Assembly (NCBI GenBank): GCA_018262095.1
Contig: JAGTRW010000001.1
Coordinates: forward strand, 1-64,000
DNA: 64,000 nucleotides
Reading direction: 5' to 3'
Source: Pseudomonadota bacterium
Lineage (GTDB): Bacteria; Pseudomonadota; Gammaproteobacteria; Burkholderiales; Rhodocyclaceae
The position numbers and the translations under genes were made by a program. Each line of letters starts with the position of its first letter. The first letter of the stretch is position 1. The notes under the pieces are model-generated. The model was not told the origin of the DNA. It saw nothing but the letters and a program-made list of their open reading frames with translations, and did no database searches. Shown in pieces: positions 50,110-59,315 of the stretch.

Positions 50110-52206
50110 TCAGCGCACGGCCAGCGATTCGGCAACGATCCTGGGGGTAATAAAAACCAGCAACTCGGTCTTGTCGTCGATCCACTCGCGGTTCTTGAAC
50201 AACCAGCCGACGTAAGGCAGGTCGCCGAAGAAAGGAATGCGCTGCGTGGTATCGCTCGTCTTCTGCGTATAGATTCCGCCGATCACCACCGTTCCGCCAT
50301 TCTCGACCAGTACTTCGGTCTTGACGTGCTTGGTGTCGATGGCCACGCCGGCGCCGGTAGACAGCGAGGTATTCGGAGTGTCCTTGTTGATGTCCAAGGT
50401 CATCGTGATTTTCCCGTCCGGCGTGATCTGCGGCTTGACCTTGAGCGACAGATTGGCCTTGCGGAAAGTCACGCTGGTCGCGCCGGAACTCGTCGCCTGC
50501 TGATAAGGAATTTCGACGCCTTGCTCGATGATCGCCTCGATCTGATTGGCGGTCATGACGCGCGGGCTCGAGATCACCTTGCCGCGCCCGTCGGCCTCGA
50601 GCGCCGATATTTCGGCGGTCAGGTACTTGGTCTTGTCGCTATTGAAAAGCATCAGCCCGAAGGTGCCGGCGGTCCCGGCGCGCGGCGTCGCCGGAAGATT
50701 GACCAAGGCGTTGCTCGAGGCATTCCCGCTGATCAACGTGCCATCGCTGCCGATACGGGTCGGGCCCGCGCCATTGGCGAAGGCCAGGGTGCCTCCCGAA
50801 CTGGTCGCCGACCCGCCCCAGCCCAAGCGCACGCCGATGTTCTTGGCGAAGCTGTCGCCGGCTTCGACGATGCGTGCCTCGATCATCACCTGGCGCACCG
50901 ACAGATCGACCTTGGCGATCAACTGCCGGACGTCGTCAAGCCGGCTTGGCGTGTCCTGGACGAAGAGGATGTTGGTGCGCGTATCGACCACGGCGCTACC
51001 GCGCTTCGAGAGCATCCGCTGAGTCGAATCGGTGAGCAGCTTCTTGATTTCTTCGGCCTTCTGATAATTGAGCTGGAAGTTCTCGGTGCGCAAGGGTTCA
51101 AGATCGCCGATCTGCGCCTTCGCTTCGTAATCGAGTTTCTCCTTGGTCGCAATCTCCTCGCGCGGCGCAATCAGGATCACGTTGCCGTTCTTGCGCATGT
51201 CGAGGCCCTTCTGTTGCAGGATGATGTCCAGCGCCTGGTCCCAGGGAACGTTCTTGAGGATCAGCGTGATCGCTCCACCGACCGAATCGCTGACGACCAT
51301 GTTCATTCCGGTGAACTCGCCGATCACCTGCAGCAAACGCCGCACCTCGACATTCTGGAAGTTGAGCGACAGTTTTTCGCCCTGGTAACCGCCACGAGCC
51401 CCCTGCACCAATTTGTTCGGATTCTCGATCACCGGCCGCACTTCGATCACGAACTGGTTGTCGGTCTGGTAGGCGTTGTGTTCCCACAGACCGCGCGGCG
51501 TGATCGTCATGCGCGCATTGCTGCCCTGCTGGACGGTATTGAGCGAAACGACCGGCGTCGCAAAATCGGTGACGTCCAGACGCTTGCGCAGTGCGTCGGG
51601 AACATTCACTTTGACAAAATCGACGACCAGATTCTGCCCTTGCTGGCGAATATCGATTCCCGCGTTGGAATCGCTAAGATCGACGGTAATTCGCGCTTCG
51701 CCGTCCTTGCCACGACGAAATGCGATATCGCGAATGCTATAGGCGTCCGCCGACGGACTCGGCTGCGAGAAATGCTCGGCCATCGGCGCGACGGCACCGC
51801 CCTTCGGCGCACTGGGAACCAAGGCCAGCAGCAAGCTGTTGCCGTCGATCGTCGGCACGTAAGTCATCGCCTGATTGAGGTTCAACACCAGTCGGGTACG
51901 ACCTTCGGCCTGCACCACATTGGCGCTCCGAAGCTCGCCTTCGTTATAGGTCTGACTCGTTTTCCCCAGGCCATTGGTGGTATTGGCAAAATCGAGCGCA
52001 ATGCGTGCCGGCGAAGCGACGCTGAAGCCCGGCGGCGGCGCCGTCAGAGGCTCCTTGAAAGTCAGCTTGACATTGAGCACGCCCCCCTGTTGCGCGACGG
52101 TCATCGACTCGATCGAATTCGGCCTAGCCTCCTGAGCGCTGGCGGGCGTGCCCGCCAGCAACAGCCCACTGACCAAAAAGAGCAGGTAACATTTGATCGG
52201 CTTCAT
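50110..52206 (-). CDS. pilQ: Type IV pilus secretin PilQ
   Basis: 698 residues. Outer-membrane secretin through which the pilus exits. Signal peptide ending near ASAQ; two AMIN peptidoglycan-binding domains (about 30-265), an STN/N0 domain starting near SLNFQNVEVRRLL, an N1 domain (FQLNYQKAEEI), then the secretin core (about 440-695) with VMIEARIVE and VVIGGIYTQK. Last pil gene of pilMNOPQ, its ATG overlapping the pilP stop by 4 bases. Confidence 0.97.
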   Translation of the reverse strand: MKPIKCYLLFLVSGLLLAGTPASAQEARPNSIESMTVAQQGGVLNVKLTFKEPLTAPPPGFSVASPARIALDFANTTNGLGKTSQTYNEGELRSANVVQAEGRTRLVLNLNQAMTYVPTIDGNSLLLALVPSAPKGGAVAPMAEHFSQPSPSADAYSIRDIAFRRGKDGEARITVDLSDSNAGIDIRQQGQNLVVDFVKVNVPDALRKRLDVTDFATPVVSLNTVQQGSNARMTITPRGLWEHNAYQTDNQFVIEVRPVIENPNKLVQGARGGYQGEKLSLNFQNVEVRRLLQVIGEFTGMNMVVSDSVGGAITLILKNVPWDQALDIILQQKGLDMRKNGNVILIAPREEIATKEKLDYEAKAQIGDLEPLRTENFQLNYQKAEEIKKLLTDSTQRMLSKRGSAVVDTRTNILFVQDTPSRLDDVRQLIAKVDLSVRQVMIEARIVEAGDSFAKNIGVRLGWGGSATSSGGTLAFANGAGPTRIGSDGTLISGNASSNALVNLPATPRAGTAGTFGLMLFNSDKTKYLTAEISALEADGRGKVISSPRVMTANQIEAIIEQGVEIPYQQATSSGATSVTFRKANLSLKVKPQITPDGKITMTLDINKDTPNTSLSTGAGVAIDTKHVKTEVLVENGGTVVIGGIYTQKTSDTTQRIPFFGDLPYVGWLFKNREWIDDKTELLVFITPRIVAESLAVR

Positions 52207-52724
52207 TTCTTTCCCTCCGGTACCTGCAGCAACAACGTGCTTGTTCTTTCAACCCAATCGCCGGCTGAATCCTGAACGAGTTCCTTGAGCGTCGTCTCGG
52301 CTTCAGTAATCTTGGTGATCACGCCGAAATTCTGCCCCATGTAATTGCCGACCCTGACCTGATACAAGGAAGAGTCGACCTGAATGATGGCATACGAGAC
52401 CTTCTTCCGGCTCATCACACCAACGTATTTGAGCGATTCCAGCGGATACCCTTCCAAGGGCTCGCGCGGCCGCTCGAGGTCGGGCTGCATGCCGCTACCG
52501 CCCGACTTCTTCTGCTCGGCGCCGACCTTCGACGACTTGAACGGATCGATCAGGTTGCCGACATCGTAGGGAACCGGTTCATAGGGCTTGACTTGCGGCA
52601 AGGGCGGGATTCTGCCCTTGATATCCTTGGTCGCGTCGTTCATCCACTGCCGCAAATCCTCGTTATCACCGCCGGAGCATGCCACCAGGACAAGACTGGC
52701 CAGCACCACCGCGATCGTTCTCAT
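52203..52724 (-). CDS. pilP: Type IV pilus assembly lipoprotein PilP
   Basis: 173 residues. Lipobox LVAC at the end of a short signal peptide. A disordered Pro-rich region is followed by the C-terminal beta domain (LKYVGVM, YQVRVGNYMGQNFG, ITEAETTLKELV) that contacts PilQ. Joins the PilNO inner-membrane complex to the secretin. Four-base ATGA overlaps on both sides. Confidence 0.95.
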   Translation of the reverse strand: MRTIAVVLASLVLVACSGGDNEDLRQWMNDATKDIKGRIPPLPQVKPYEPVPYDVGNLIDPFKSSKVGAEQKKSGGSGMQPDLERPREPLEGYPLESLKYVGVMSRKKVSYAIIQVDSSLYQVRVGNYMGQNFGVITKITEAETTLKELVQDSAGDWVERTSTLLLQVPEGKK

Positions 52725-53395
52725 TTCTTCCCACCCTTGGCGGCCTGCGCCGCCTTCTTTTTGGCAGCCAACTCTTCATCGTCGAGATAGCGGAAAGTCT
52801 TGGTCACCGCGTCCATCACCAGACTGCCATCCTTGGCCTGCGGATTAACCGCGATCGAAATATTGTTGAGCGTGACGATTCTCGACAGTCGGCTGATATC
52901 GCCGGCAAAGGCGCCAAAGTCATGGTAGTTCCCGGTCAAGCGCACGTTGATCGGCAACTCGGCGTAAAAATCCTTGACGATCTCCTGCCCTGGCTTGAAC
53001 AGGTCGAACTGCAGACCCCGCCCCATCCCCGACTGGTTAATCTCGATCAGCAAGGCTTCAACCTCCGACTTGTTGGGCAACTGTTTGAGCAGTGCGCCGA
53101 ACGAGCGATCGATTTCGCTCAATTGCTGCGTATACAGATCAAGATTGACGGCCTGAGTTTTTTTGGCAACAAACTGTTCCTTGAGCTTTAACTCATCCTG
53201 TTGCCGCGCCGCCAGCGCATCGAGTTGGTCGCTCCAGACGAACCACCACCCGGCCAGCAAAATCGCCGCGGCCAGACCAAGCAGCACCGCCACCCGGGGG
53301 ATGACCGGCCAGGCGCCGACATCCTTCGGATTGAGATTGCGAAAGTCGTCGAGCACCGACCTGAGATCGACCTTGGGAAGCGTAAGCGATTTCAT
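52721..53395 (-). CDS. pilO: Type IV pilus inner-membrane protein PilO
   Basis: 224 residues. One N-terminal helix (about 31-50), a coiled coil (55-110), and a ferredoxin-like periplasmic domain. A Lys/Ala-rich C-terminus follows. Pairs with PilN in the alignment complex. Residues DVGAWPVIPR before the helix are typical of PilO in this class. Confidence 0.93.
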   Translation of the reverse strand: MKSLTLPKVDLRSVLDDFRNLNPKDVGAWPVIPRVAVLLGLAAAILLAGWWFVWSDQLDALAARQQDELKLKEQFVAKKTQAVNLDLYTQQLSEIDRSFGALLKQLPNKSEVEALLIEINQSGMGRGLQFDLFKPGQEIVKDFYAELPINVRLTGNYHDFGAFAGDISRLSRIVTLNNISIAVNPQAKDGSLVMDAVTKTFRYLDDEELAAKKKAAQAAKGGKK

Positions 53396-53958
53396 TTCTT
53401 GCCCCCCTCGTCGACCGCGACGCGCTTGAGCGCAACGGTCATCGAAAATTCATTGAGCCGTCGCTTGTCGAGCGTGACCGCCTTGATTTCAATCAACTGC
53501 GGTTTTTCGAGCCAGGGAGACGCCTCAATATTGCGCATCAGCGTCGAAACCCGCGCACTGGACTGCGCGTAACCGTTCAATGAGACCTTGACCCCGTCCT
53601 GCTTGAGCGAGCGAATATAGACGCCTTCGGGCATCTGTTTGACCATCTCGCTGAGCAGGCGCACCGCCTCGGCCCGATCGCGCTGCAACGACTCGATGAT
53701 CTGCTTGCGCGCCAGCAAGGCCTGCGTCTGTTCCTTGAGCCGCTTGATCTGGTCGAGCTGTTTGTCGAGAACGGCGATCTCCTTCTTGAGGAAATCGTTC
53801 TTGGCCTCCTGCGCCGTGATGTATCCCGAGATCACCGAATAGCCGAGAAAGACGATCAGCGCGGCGAGAACCGAAACCGATCCGAGCAGGCCATAGAACT
53901 GTTGGCGTCTGGCCCGGCGCTTTTCAGCGCGATGCGGCAGCAGATTGATGCGTATCAT
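53392..53958 (-). CDS. pilN: Type IV pilus inner-membrane protein PilN
   Basis: 188 residues from the ATG at 53958, whose ATGA overlaps the pilM stop. The cytoplasmic N-terminus MIRINLLPHR carries the INLLP motif that docks into PilM. One membrane helix (about 22-45) and a coiled coil and ferredoxin-like periplasmic domain follow, pairing with PilO. Confidence 0.95.
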   Translation of the reverse strand: MIRINLLPHRAEKRRARRQQFYGLLGSVSVLAALIVFLGYSVISGYITAQEAKNDFLKKEIAVLDKQLDQIKRLKEQTQALLARKQIIESLQRDRAEAVRLLSEMVKQMPEGVYIRSLKQDGVKVSLNGYAQSSARVSTLMRNIEASPWLEKPQLIEIKAVTLDKRRLNEFSMTVALKRVAVDEGGKK

Positions 53959-55034
53959 TCGTCGAACCTCCGCAGCGCCAAGCCGCACGCGGCCATCAAC
54001 GACGACGCATCGGCCAGCAGGCTCTTGGCGCGAACCCGATCGGACAGCACCATTTCGGCGAAGGGGTTGGCGATAATCGTATTGATCTGCGTGCGCGACG
54101 CGACCACCTCGTCAGCTCCCGGAAGAACGGCACAGCCGCCGGCCAGAACGATGTGGTTGACCTGGTTGAACTGGGTCGAGGTAAAGAAGAACTGCAAGGC
54201 GCGCGAAACTTCGAGCGCCATGCTTTCGACAAACGGCTTGAGCAATTCGGCTTCGTAATTCTCAGGCAGATTGTTGCGCCGTTTTTCAGCTTCGGCCTCC
54301 TCGAAATTCATGCCGAAAAGTCGGGCGATGTCCTGGGTCAGCTGATTTCCGCCGAACGCCTGTTCGCGCACATAAAGTTGCTGGCCATTGCGCAGCACCG
54401 TCAGGTTCATGACGTTGGCGCCGACATCGACGAGCGCGACAATCTGCCCTTTGCCGCGATCGGGGAGTTGCTTTTCGATCAATTCAAAGGCGGCCAAGAC
54501 CGCATACGACTCGATATCCATGACCACCGGTTTCAAACCGGCAGATTCGACGACGGCGACCCGGTCCTCGACTTTCTCCTTGCGCGACGCGGCAATCAGG
54601 ACCTCGATCTCATCGGGCGACGACGCAGCCGGTCCGACGACCTGAAAATCGAGATTGACCTCGTCAAGGGCAAACGGAATGTACTGATTGGCCTCGGATT
54701 CGACCTGAAGTTCAAGCTCTTCCTCGCGCTGCCCCGCGGGAACGATGATTTTCTTGGTGATGACGTGCGAAGCCGGAAGCGCGATTGCCACCTGCCGGGT
54801 CGAGGTCGCCAGTTTCTTCCAGGCCCGACGCACCGATTCAGCGGCCGCCTCAAGATTGACGATATTGCCGTCAGCGACGGCGTCACGCGGCAGGACCTCG
54901 ATCGTATAGCGTTCGACGCGATACCCGCCCTTGCCATCGCTCGCCAATTCAACCATCTTGACTGCCGACGAACTGATATCGAGACCGATCAGGGAACGCG
55001 CCTTCGGATTAAAGATCGATAAATCGAGTTGCAA
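53955..55034 (-). CDS. pilM: Type IV pilus assembly ATPase-like protein PilM
   Basis: 359 residues, actin/FtsA-like fold. GLDISSSAVKMVEL is the first phosphate loop, VALVDVGANVMNLTVL the second, and VLAGGCAVLPG the adenosine motif. Cytoplasmic ring component that binds the PilN N-terminus. First gene of pilMNOPQ, all coupled by 4-base overlaps. Diverges from mrcA across about 190 bp. Confidence 0.96.
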   Translation of the reverse strand: MQLDLSIFNPKARSLIGLDISSSAVKMVELASDGKGGYRVERYTIEVLPRDAVADGNIVNLEAAAESVRRAWKKLATSTRQVAIALPASHVITKKIIVPAGQREEELELQVESEANQYIPFALDEVNLDFQVVGPAASSPDEIEVLIAASRKEKVEDRVAVVESAGLKPVVMDIESYAVLAAFELIEKQLPDRGKGQIVALVDVGANVMNLTVLRNGQQLYVREQAFGGNQLTQDIARLFGMNFEEAEAEKRRNNLPENYEAELLKPFVESMALEVSRALQFFFTSTQFNQVNHIVLAGGCAVLPGADEVVASRTQINTIIANPFAEMVLSDRVRAKSLLADASSLMAACGLALRRFDE

Positions 55035-55161
55035 ATCGCCACCCCTTGTCGAAAAAACCCTTGAATAATTAGTAGTTAGCGCATTTATGGATAATCTACT
55101 TTAGATGCTAGCAACATCCATCCGGAGTGTAAAGCCATTTTTATCGCCTTTTCCAGGACCT

Positions 55162-55190
55162 GTCACAGCCCTTCGACCAACGTTTATAAT
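55162..55190 (+). promoter_or_regulatory. Sigma-70 promoter of mrcA
   Basis: GTCACA, a 17-base spacer, and a perfect TATAAT minus-10 box. The predicted transcript starts near 55197, about 26 bases before the TTG start at 55223, which supports that short 5' leader. Confidence 0.6.
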
Positions 55191-55222
55191 GGCGCGTTAC
55201 GCCCTCTCGCCCGGACTCCATC

Positions 55223-57517
55223 TTGCCAACCGTTTCCCGCTGGATTCTTTATCCGATCGTGTTCATTGTCGGCATCGCCGCAATGGCCATCGCCATGGCT
55301 GCCGTGGTTCTGATCCTGACCTACCCCAACCTGCCTTCGCTGGAAATCCTGACCGACTATCGGCCCAAGGTGCCGCTACGCGTCTACACTGCCGACAAGC
55401 AACTGATCGGCGAGTTCGGTGAAGAACGGCGCGCGGTGGTACGCATTCAGGACGTTCCGGAGTTGATGAAGCAGGCCATCCTGGCGGCAGAAGACGAGCG
55501 CTTCTACCAACACAACGGCGTCGACGCGCAAGGCGTCGTTCGCGCCGCGCTCAGCAACTTCATCGGCGGCGGCAAGAAACAGGGCGCCTCGACGATTACG
55601 CAACAGGTCGCCAAGAACTTCTTCCTGTCGTCGGAAAAGACCTACTCGCGCAAGCTCTACGAAGCGCTGCTGTCGTTCAAGATCGAAAACAACCTGTCCA
55701 AGGATCAGATCTTCGAGCTCTACATCAACCAGATCTATCTCGGGCAACGCGCCTACGGCTTTGGCGCTGCGGCGCAGATCTATTTTGGCAAACCGCTCGC
55801 CGAGATTTCAGTCGCCGAGGCCGCGATGCTCGCCGGATTGCCCAAGGCGCCATCGGCGTTCAATCCGGTGGTCAACCCCAAGCGCGCCAGCTTGCGCCAA
55901 CAATACGTGTTGCGCCGCATGCATGAGCTCGGTTTTATCGACGACAAGCAATACGACGAGGCGTTGAAGCAGGCGCTGGTCGTCAAACGCGACACCAGCG
56001 AGTATGCCGTACATGCCGAGTACGTCGCTGAAATGGCACGCCAGATCGCCGCCGAGCGTTTCCCTGACGACGTCTACACGCGCGGCCTGCGCGTCTATAC
56101 GACGATTCTCAAGAACGACCAGGAAGCGGCTTACGCCAGCGTGCGGCGCGGCGTCCTCGATTATGACCGGCGCCATGGTTACCGTGGCGCCGAAGCCTAC
56201 GTCGAGATGAGCGACATCAAATCGGAGCAGGACGAAGCGCTCGACGAACTGCTGCAGGACTTTCACGACTCGCCTGACCTGCACCCGGCAGTGATTCTGC
56301 AAGCCGACGCCAAGCAGATTCGCGCTTACCGGCGCGGAGGCGAAATCGTCACCGTCAGTGGCGAGGGCCTCAAGTTCGCGGCGCGCATGATCGACGACAA
56401 GGCGCCGCCGAACAAGCGACTGCGCCGCGGCGCCATCATCCGCGTACAGAACGACGACAAGGCCAACTGGCGAATCACGCAAATGCCCGAGGTCGAATCG
56501 GCGTTTCTCTCCGCCGACCCGCAAACCGGCGCGATACGCGCGCTGGTCGGCGGCTTCGACTTCAACCGCAACAAATTCAACCACACCACGCAGGCCTGGC
56601 GGCAGCCGGGGTCGAGCTTCAAACCCTTCATCTATTCGGGATCGCTGGAGAAGGGCTTTACGCCAGCGTCGATCGTACACGACGACCCGATCAGCTTTCC
56701 GGCGTCGGTGACCGGCAGCCAAGCCTGGGAACCGAAGAACTATGACGGCAAGTACGAGGGCGCGATGCGCATGCGAACGGCGCTCGCCAAGTCGAAGAAC
56801 ATGGTCTCGATCCGCCTGCTGCAGGCCAGTGGCGTGCACTTCATTCAGGACTACGCGACGCGCTTCGGCTTCGACGCCGACAAGCACCCGCCTTACCTGA
56901 CGATGGCGCTCGGCGCCGGTTCGGTGACGCCGTGGCAGATGGTCACCGCCTACTCCGTATTCGCCAACGGCGGCTTCCGCATTGCGCCGTACATCGTGAG
57001 CGAAATTCAGAACGAGAAAGGGCAGGTCCTGGCGCAGACGCAGCCGGCCGTCGCCGGCGACCCTTCGCTGCTGGCGATAGACCCGCGCAACGCCTACCTG
57101 ATGGACAGCATGCTGCGCGACGTCACCATTTACGGCACCGCCGCGCGCGCCTCGGCGACGCTCAAGCGCCGCGACCTCGCGGGCAAGACCGGAACCACCA
57201 ACGAACAGGTCGACGCCTGGTTCTGCGGCTATCAGCGAACCGTCGTCGGTTGCTCATGGATCGGCTTCGACCAGCCAAGAAGCCTGGGGGGGCGCGAAAC
57301 CGGCGGCTCGGCGGCATTGCCGATGTGGATTGCCTACATGGCCCAAGTACTCAAGGACGTGCCTGAATCGTTCATGCCGCAACCCGACGGGCTGATCGCC
57401 GTCGACGGATCGGGTTCCGGCAAGGGACCGGCCAGGGAACTCTTCTACAAGGAAAACGTCCCGACCAGCGTCGAAGCCGAACCCGAACAGGATCCCAATT
57501 CCAAGCCCGTCGATTAA
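55223..57517 (+). CDS. mrcA: Penicillin-binding protein 1A
   Basis: 764 residues, bifunctional peptidoglycan polymerase and crosslinker. TTG start (PTVSRWILYP after it), one membrane helix (about 8-32). The glycosyltransferase domain has EDERFYQHNGVD (catalytic Glu) and GASTITQQVAKN. An OB-like insert precedes the transpeptidase with PGSSFKPF (Ser-x-x-Lys), SKN, and KTGTT. The ending is short and acidic. It overlaps the convergent cyaY by 4 bases. Divergence from pilM is a common arrangement in gamma- and betaproteobacteria. Confidence 0.95.
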   Translation: MPTVSRWILYPIVFIVGIAAMAIAMAAVVLILTYPNLPSLEILTDYRPKVPLRVYTADKQLIGEFGEERRAVVRIQDVPELMKQAILAAEDERFYQHNGVDAQGVVRAALSNFIGGGKKQGASTITQQVAKNFFLSSEKTYSRKLYEALLSFKIENNLSKDQIFELYINQIYLGQRAYGFGAAAQIYFGKPLAEISVAEAAMLAGLPKAPSAFNPVVNPKRASLRQQYVLRRMHELGFIDDKQYDEALKQALVVKRDTSEYAVHAEYVAEMARQIAAERFPDDVYTRGLRVYTTILKNDQEAAYASVRRGVLDYDRRHGYRGAEAYVEMSDIKSEQDEALDELLQDFHDSPDLHPAVILQADAKQIRAYRRGGEIVTVSGEGLKFAARMIDDKAPPNKRLRRGAIIRVQNDDKANWRITQMPEVESAFLSADPQTGAIRALVGGFDFNRNKFNHTTQAWRQPGSSFKPFIYSGSLEKGFTPASIVHDDPISFPASVTGSQAWEPKNYDGKYEGAMRMRTALAKSKNMVSIRLLQASGVHFIQDYATRFGFDADKHPPYLTMALGAGSVTPWQMVTAYSVFANGGFRIAPYIVSEIQNEKGQVLAQTQPAVAGDPSLLAIDPRNAYLMDSMLRDVTIYGTAARASATLKRRDLAGKTGTTNEQVDAWFCGYQRTVVGCSWIGFDQPRSLGGRETGGSAALPMWIAYMAQVLKDVPESFMPQPDGLIAVDGSGSGKGPARELFYKENVPTSVEAEPEQDPNSKPVD

Positions 57518-57828
57518 AGACTCAGAGGCATTCCGCACTGCGCCGAAACGAGCGCTGACAGGGCCGCCAGCAGCTCGCCGCCGTCGCGCGTATCGCGCCA
57601 GTGCTGCCCGTCCCAGCGGAAGTGGAAGCCCCCCGAACGCGCCGCAACCCATAGCTCCTTGGCCGCACCGTGCCGGTTGACGATGATTTTGCTGCGGTCG
57701 GCAAACTCGATCTCGAGCACTCCGGCACTGACCATCGCAAAATCGAGATCGGCATCGCAAGCGTCGAGACCGGTCTCGATGCGCGAGAGCGCCGCGTCGG
57801 CAAGCGTATTGAATTCGCTATCGTTCAT
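57514..57828 (-). CDS. cyaY: Iron-sulfur assembly protein CyaY (frataxin)
   Basis: 104 residues, the usual size. Acidic first helix (about 3-25, rich in Asp/Glu for iron binding), LEIEFADRSKIIVNRH strand pair, and the W-x-A-x-R-S-G-G-F-H-F-R-W-D-G core (parts AARSGGFHFRWDG). Regulates IscS-IscU cluster assembly. Divergent from lptM by 36 bp, the same cyaY/lptM-lysA arrangement found in enterics. Confidence 0.95.
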   Translation of the reverse strand: MNDSEFNTLADAALSRIETGLDACDADLDFAMVSAGVLEIEFADRSKIIVNRHGAAKELWVAARSGGFHFRWDGQHWRDTRDGGELLAALSALVSAQCGMPLSL

Positions 57829-57864
57829 CCTGTGCTACCATTTTGCATTTTCGTCAAATCTCCC

Positions 57865-58074
57865 ATGCGCCGATCCTTCCCGCTCGCCATCCTGTTGCTC
57901 ACGATTGCTCTTGGCGCTTGCGGCACGCGTGGGCCGCTGTACCTTCCCCCGCCGCGACTAAAACCGCCCGTCACCGCGCCGACACCAGTCACGCCAGCTG
58001 AGCCGGCAGAACCGGTCACGCCGGCCGAGCCGATCGCCGTAGATCTTAACACGCCTGAAGAACCCGCCCGATGA
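57865..58074 (+). CDS. lptM: LPS-assembly lipoprotein LptM (YifL family)
   Basis: 69 residues. Signal peptide with lipobox LGAC followed by the diagnostic GTRGPLYLPP. The rest is a Pro/Ala/Thr-rich tail with repeated TPAEP units. LptM helps oxidative maturation of the LptDE translocon. Its stop overlaps the lysA ATG by 4 bases. Confidence 0.9.
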   Translation: MRRSFPLAILLLTIALGACGTRGPLYLPPPRLKPPVTAPTPVTPAEPAEPVTPAEPIAVDLNTPEEPAR

Positions 58075-59315
58075 GTGCTTTCTCCCTGAAAAACGGCCAG
58101 CTGCACGCCGAATCCGTGCCCCTCGCCGAGATCGCCGCGCGCTTCGGCACGCCCTGCTACATCTACTCGCGCGCCGCGCTCGAAGATTCGCTCGACGAAT
58201 TCTTGCATGAGCTCGCCGGTATCGATTCGCTGGTCTGCTACGCCATGAAGGCCAATTCCAATCTCGCGGTGCTGAGCGTCTTCGCGCGCCGTGGCGCCGG
58301 TTTCGACATCGTCTCGGGCGGCGAACTCAAGCGCGCGCTGGCCGCCGGCGCCGACCCCAAGAAGATCGTTTTTTCGGGAGTCGGCAAGACTGCCGCCGAA
58401 ATGAGCTTGGCGCTCTCCACCGGAATCCTGTGCTTCAACGTCGAGTCGGCGCCCGAACTCGAACGGCTCAACGACGTCGCCGCCAGCCTCGGCAGACGAG
58501 CACCGATCAGCCTGCGCGTCAATCCGAATGTCGATGCCAAGACGCATCCGTATATTTCGACCGGGCTCAAGGAAAACAAGTTCGGCGTCGCCTACGAAGA
58601 CGCGCTGGCCATTTACCGGCACGCAGCGAGTCTTCCCCACCTCGAAATCATCGGCATCGACTGCCATATCGGTTCGCAACTGCTCGACCCGGCGCCGTTT
58701 GACGAAGCGCTCGACAAGCTGCTGTTGCTGATCGACCAGCTCGCCGCCAACGGCATCGCGCTACACCACATCGACCTCGGCGGCGGCCTCGGCATCCGCT
58801 ACCAGGACGAAGAGGCGCCGTCGGTCAAGTCCTACCTGCAACCCTTGCTGCACAAGCTCAAGCAACGCGGACTCAAGATCCTGCTCGAACCGGGGCGCCG
58901 CCTGGTCGGCAACGCCGGCGTGCTGCTCACCCGCGTCGAGTACCTCAAGCAGGGCGAAGCCAAGAATTTCGCGATCGTCGATGCGGCGATGAACGACCTC
59001 GCGCGCCCGGCGCTCTATGACGCCTGGCACGACATCGTCCCGGTCGCTCCGCGCCAGAGTGCAGTAAGCCACTGGGACGTCGTCGGGCCGATCTGCGAGT
59101 CGGGCGACTTCCTGGGCCGTCAGCGCGCGCTGGCGATAGCCGCCGGCGACCTGCTGGCGATCCTATCGGCCGGCGCCTACGGCATGGCCATGAGCTCGAA
59201 CTACAATAGCCGACCGCGCGCCGCCGAAGTGATGGTCGACGGTTCGCAAATTCACCTCGTTCGGCGCCGCGAAAGCGTCGAGGAACTTTACTCCAGCGAA
59301 AGCCTGTTGCCGTGA
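58071..59315 (+). CDS. lysA: Diaminopimelate decarboxylase
   Basis: 414 residues. PLP-dependent last step of lysine synthesis. PLP lysine in CYAMKANSN, the HIGSQL motif, the Gly-rich phosphate loop LGGGLGI, EPGRRLVGNAG, and CESGDF for substrate. Coupled with lptM upstream and the efflux adaptor downstream by 4-base overlaps. Confidence 0.97.
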   Translation: MSAFSLKNGQLHAESVPLAEIAARFGTPCYIYSRAALEDSLDEFLHELAGIDSLVCYAMKANSNLAVLSVFARRGAGFDIVSGGELKRALAAGADPKKIVFSGVGKTAAEMSLALSTGILCFNVESAPELERLNDVAASLGRRAPISLRVNPNVDAKTHPYISTGLKENKFGVAYEDALAIYRHAASLPHLEIIGIDCHIGSQLLDPAPFDEALDKLLLLIDQLAANGIALHHIDLGGGLGIRYQDEEAPSVKSYLQPLLHKLKQRGLKILLEPGRRLVGNAGVLLTRVEYLKQGEAKNFAIVDAAMNDLARPALYDAWHDIVPVAPRQSAVSHWDVVGPICESGDFLGRQRALAIAAGDLLAILSAGAYGMAMSSNYNSRPRAAEVMVDGSQIHLVRRRESVEELYSSESLLP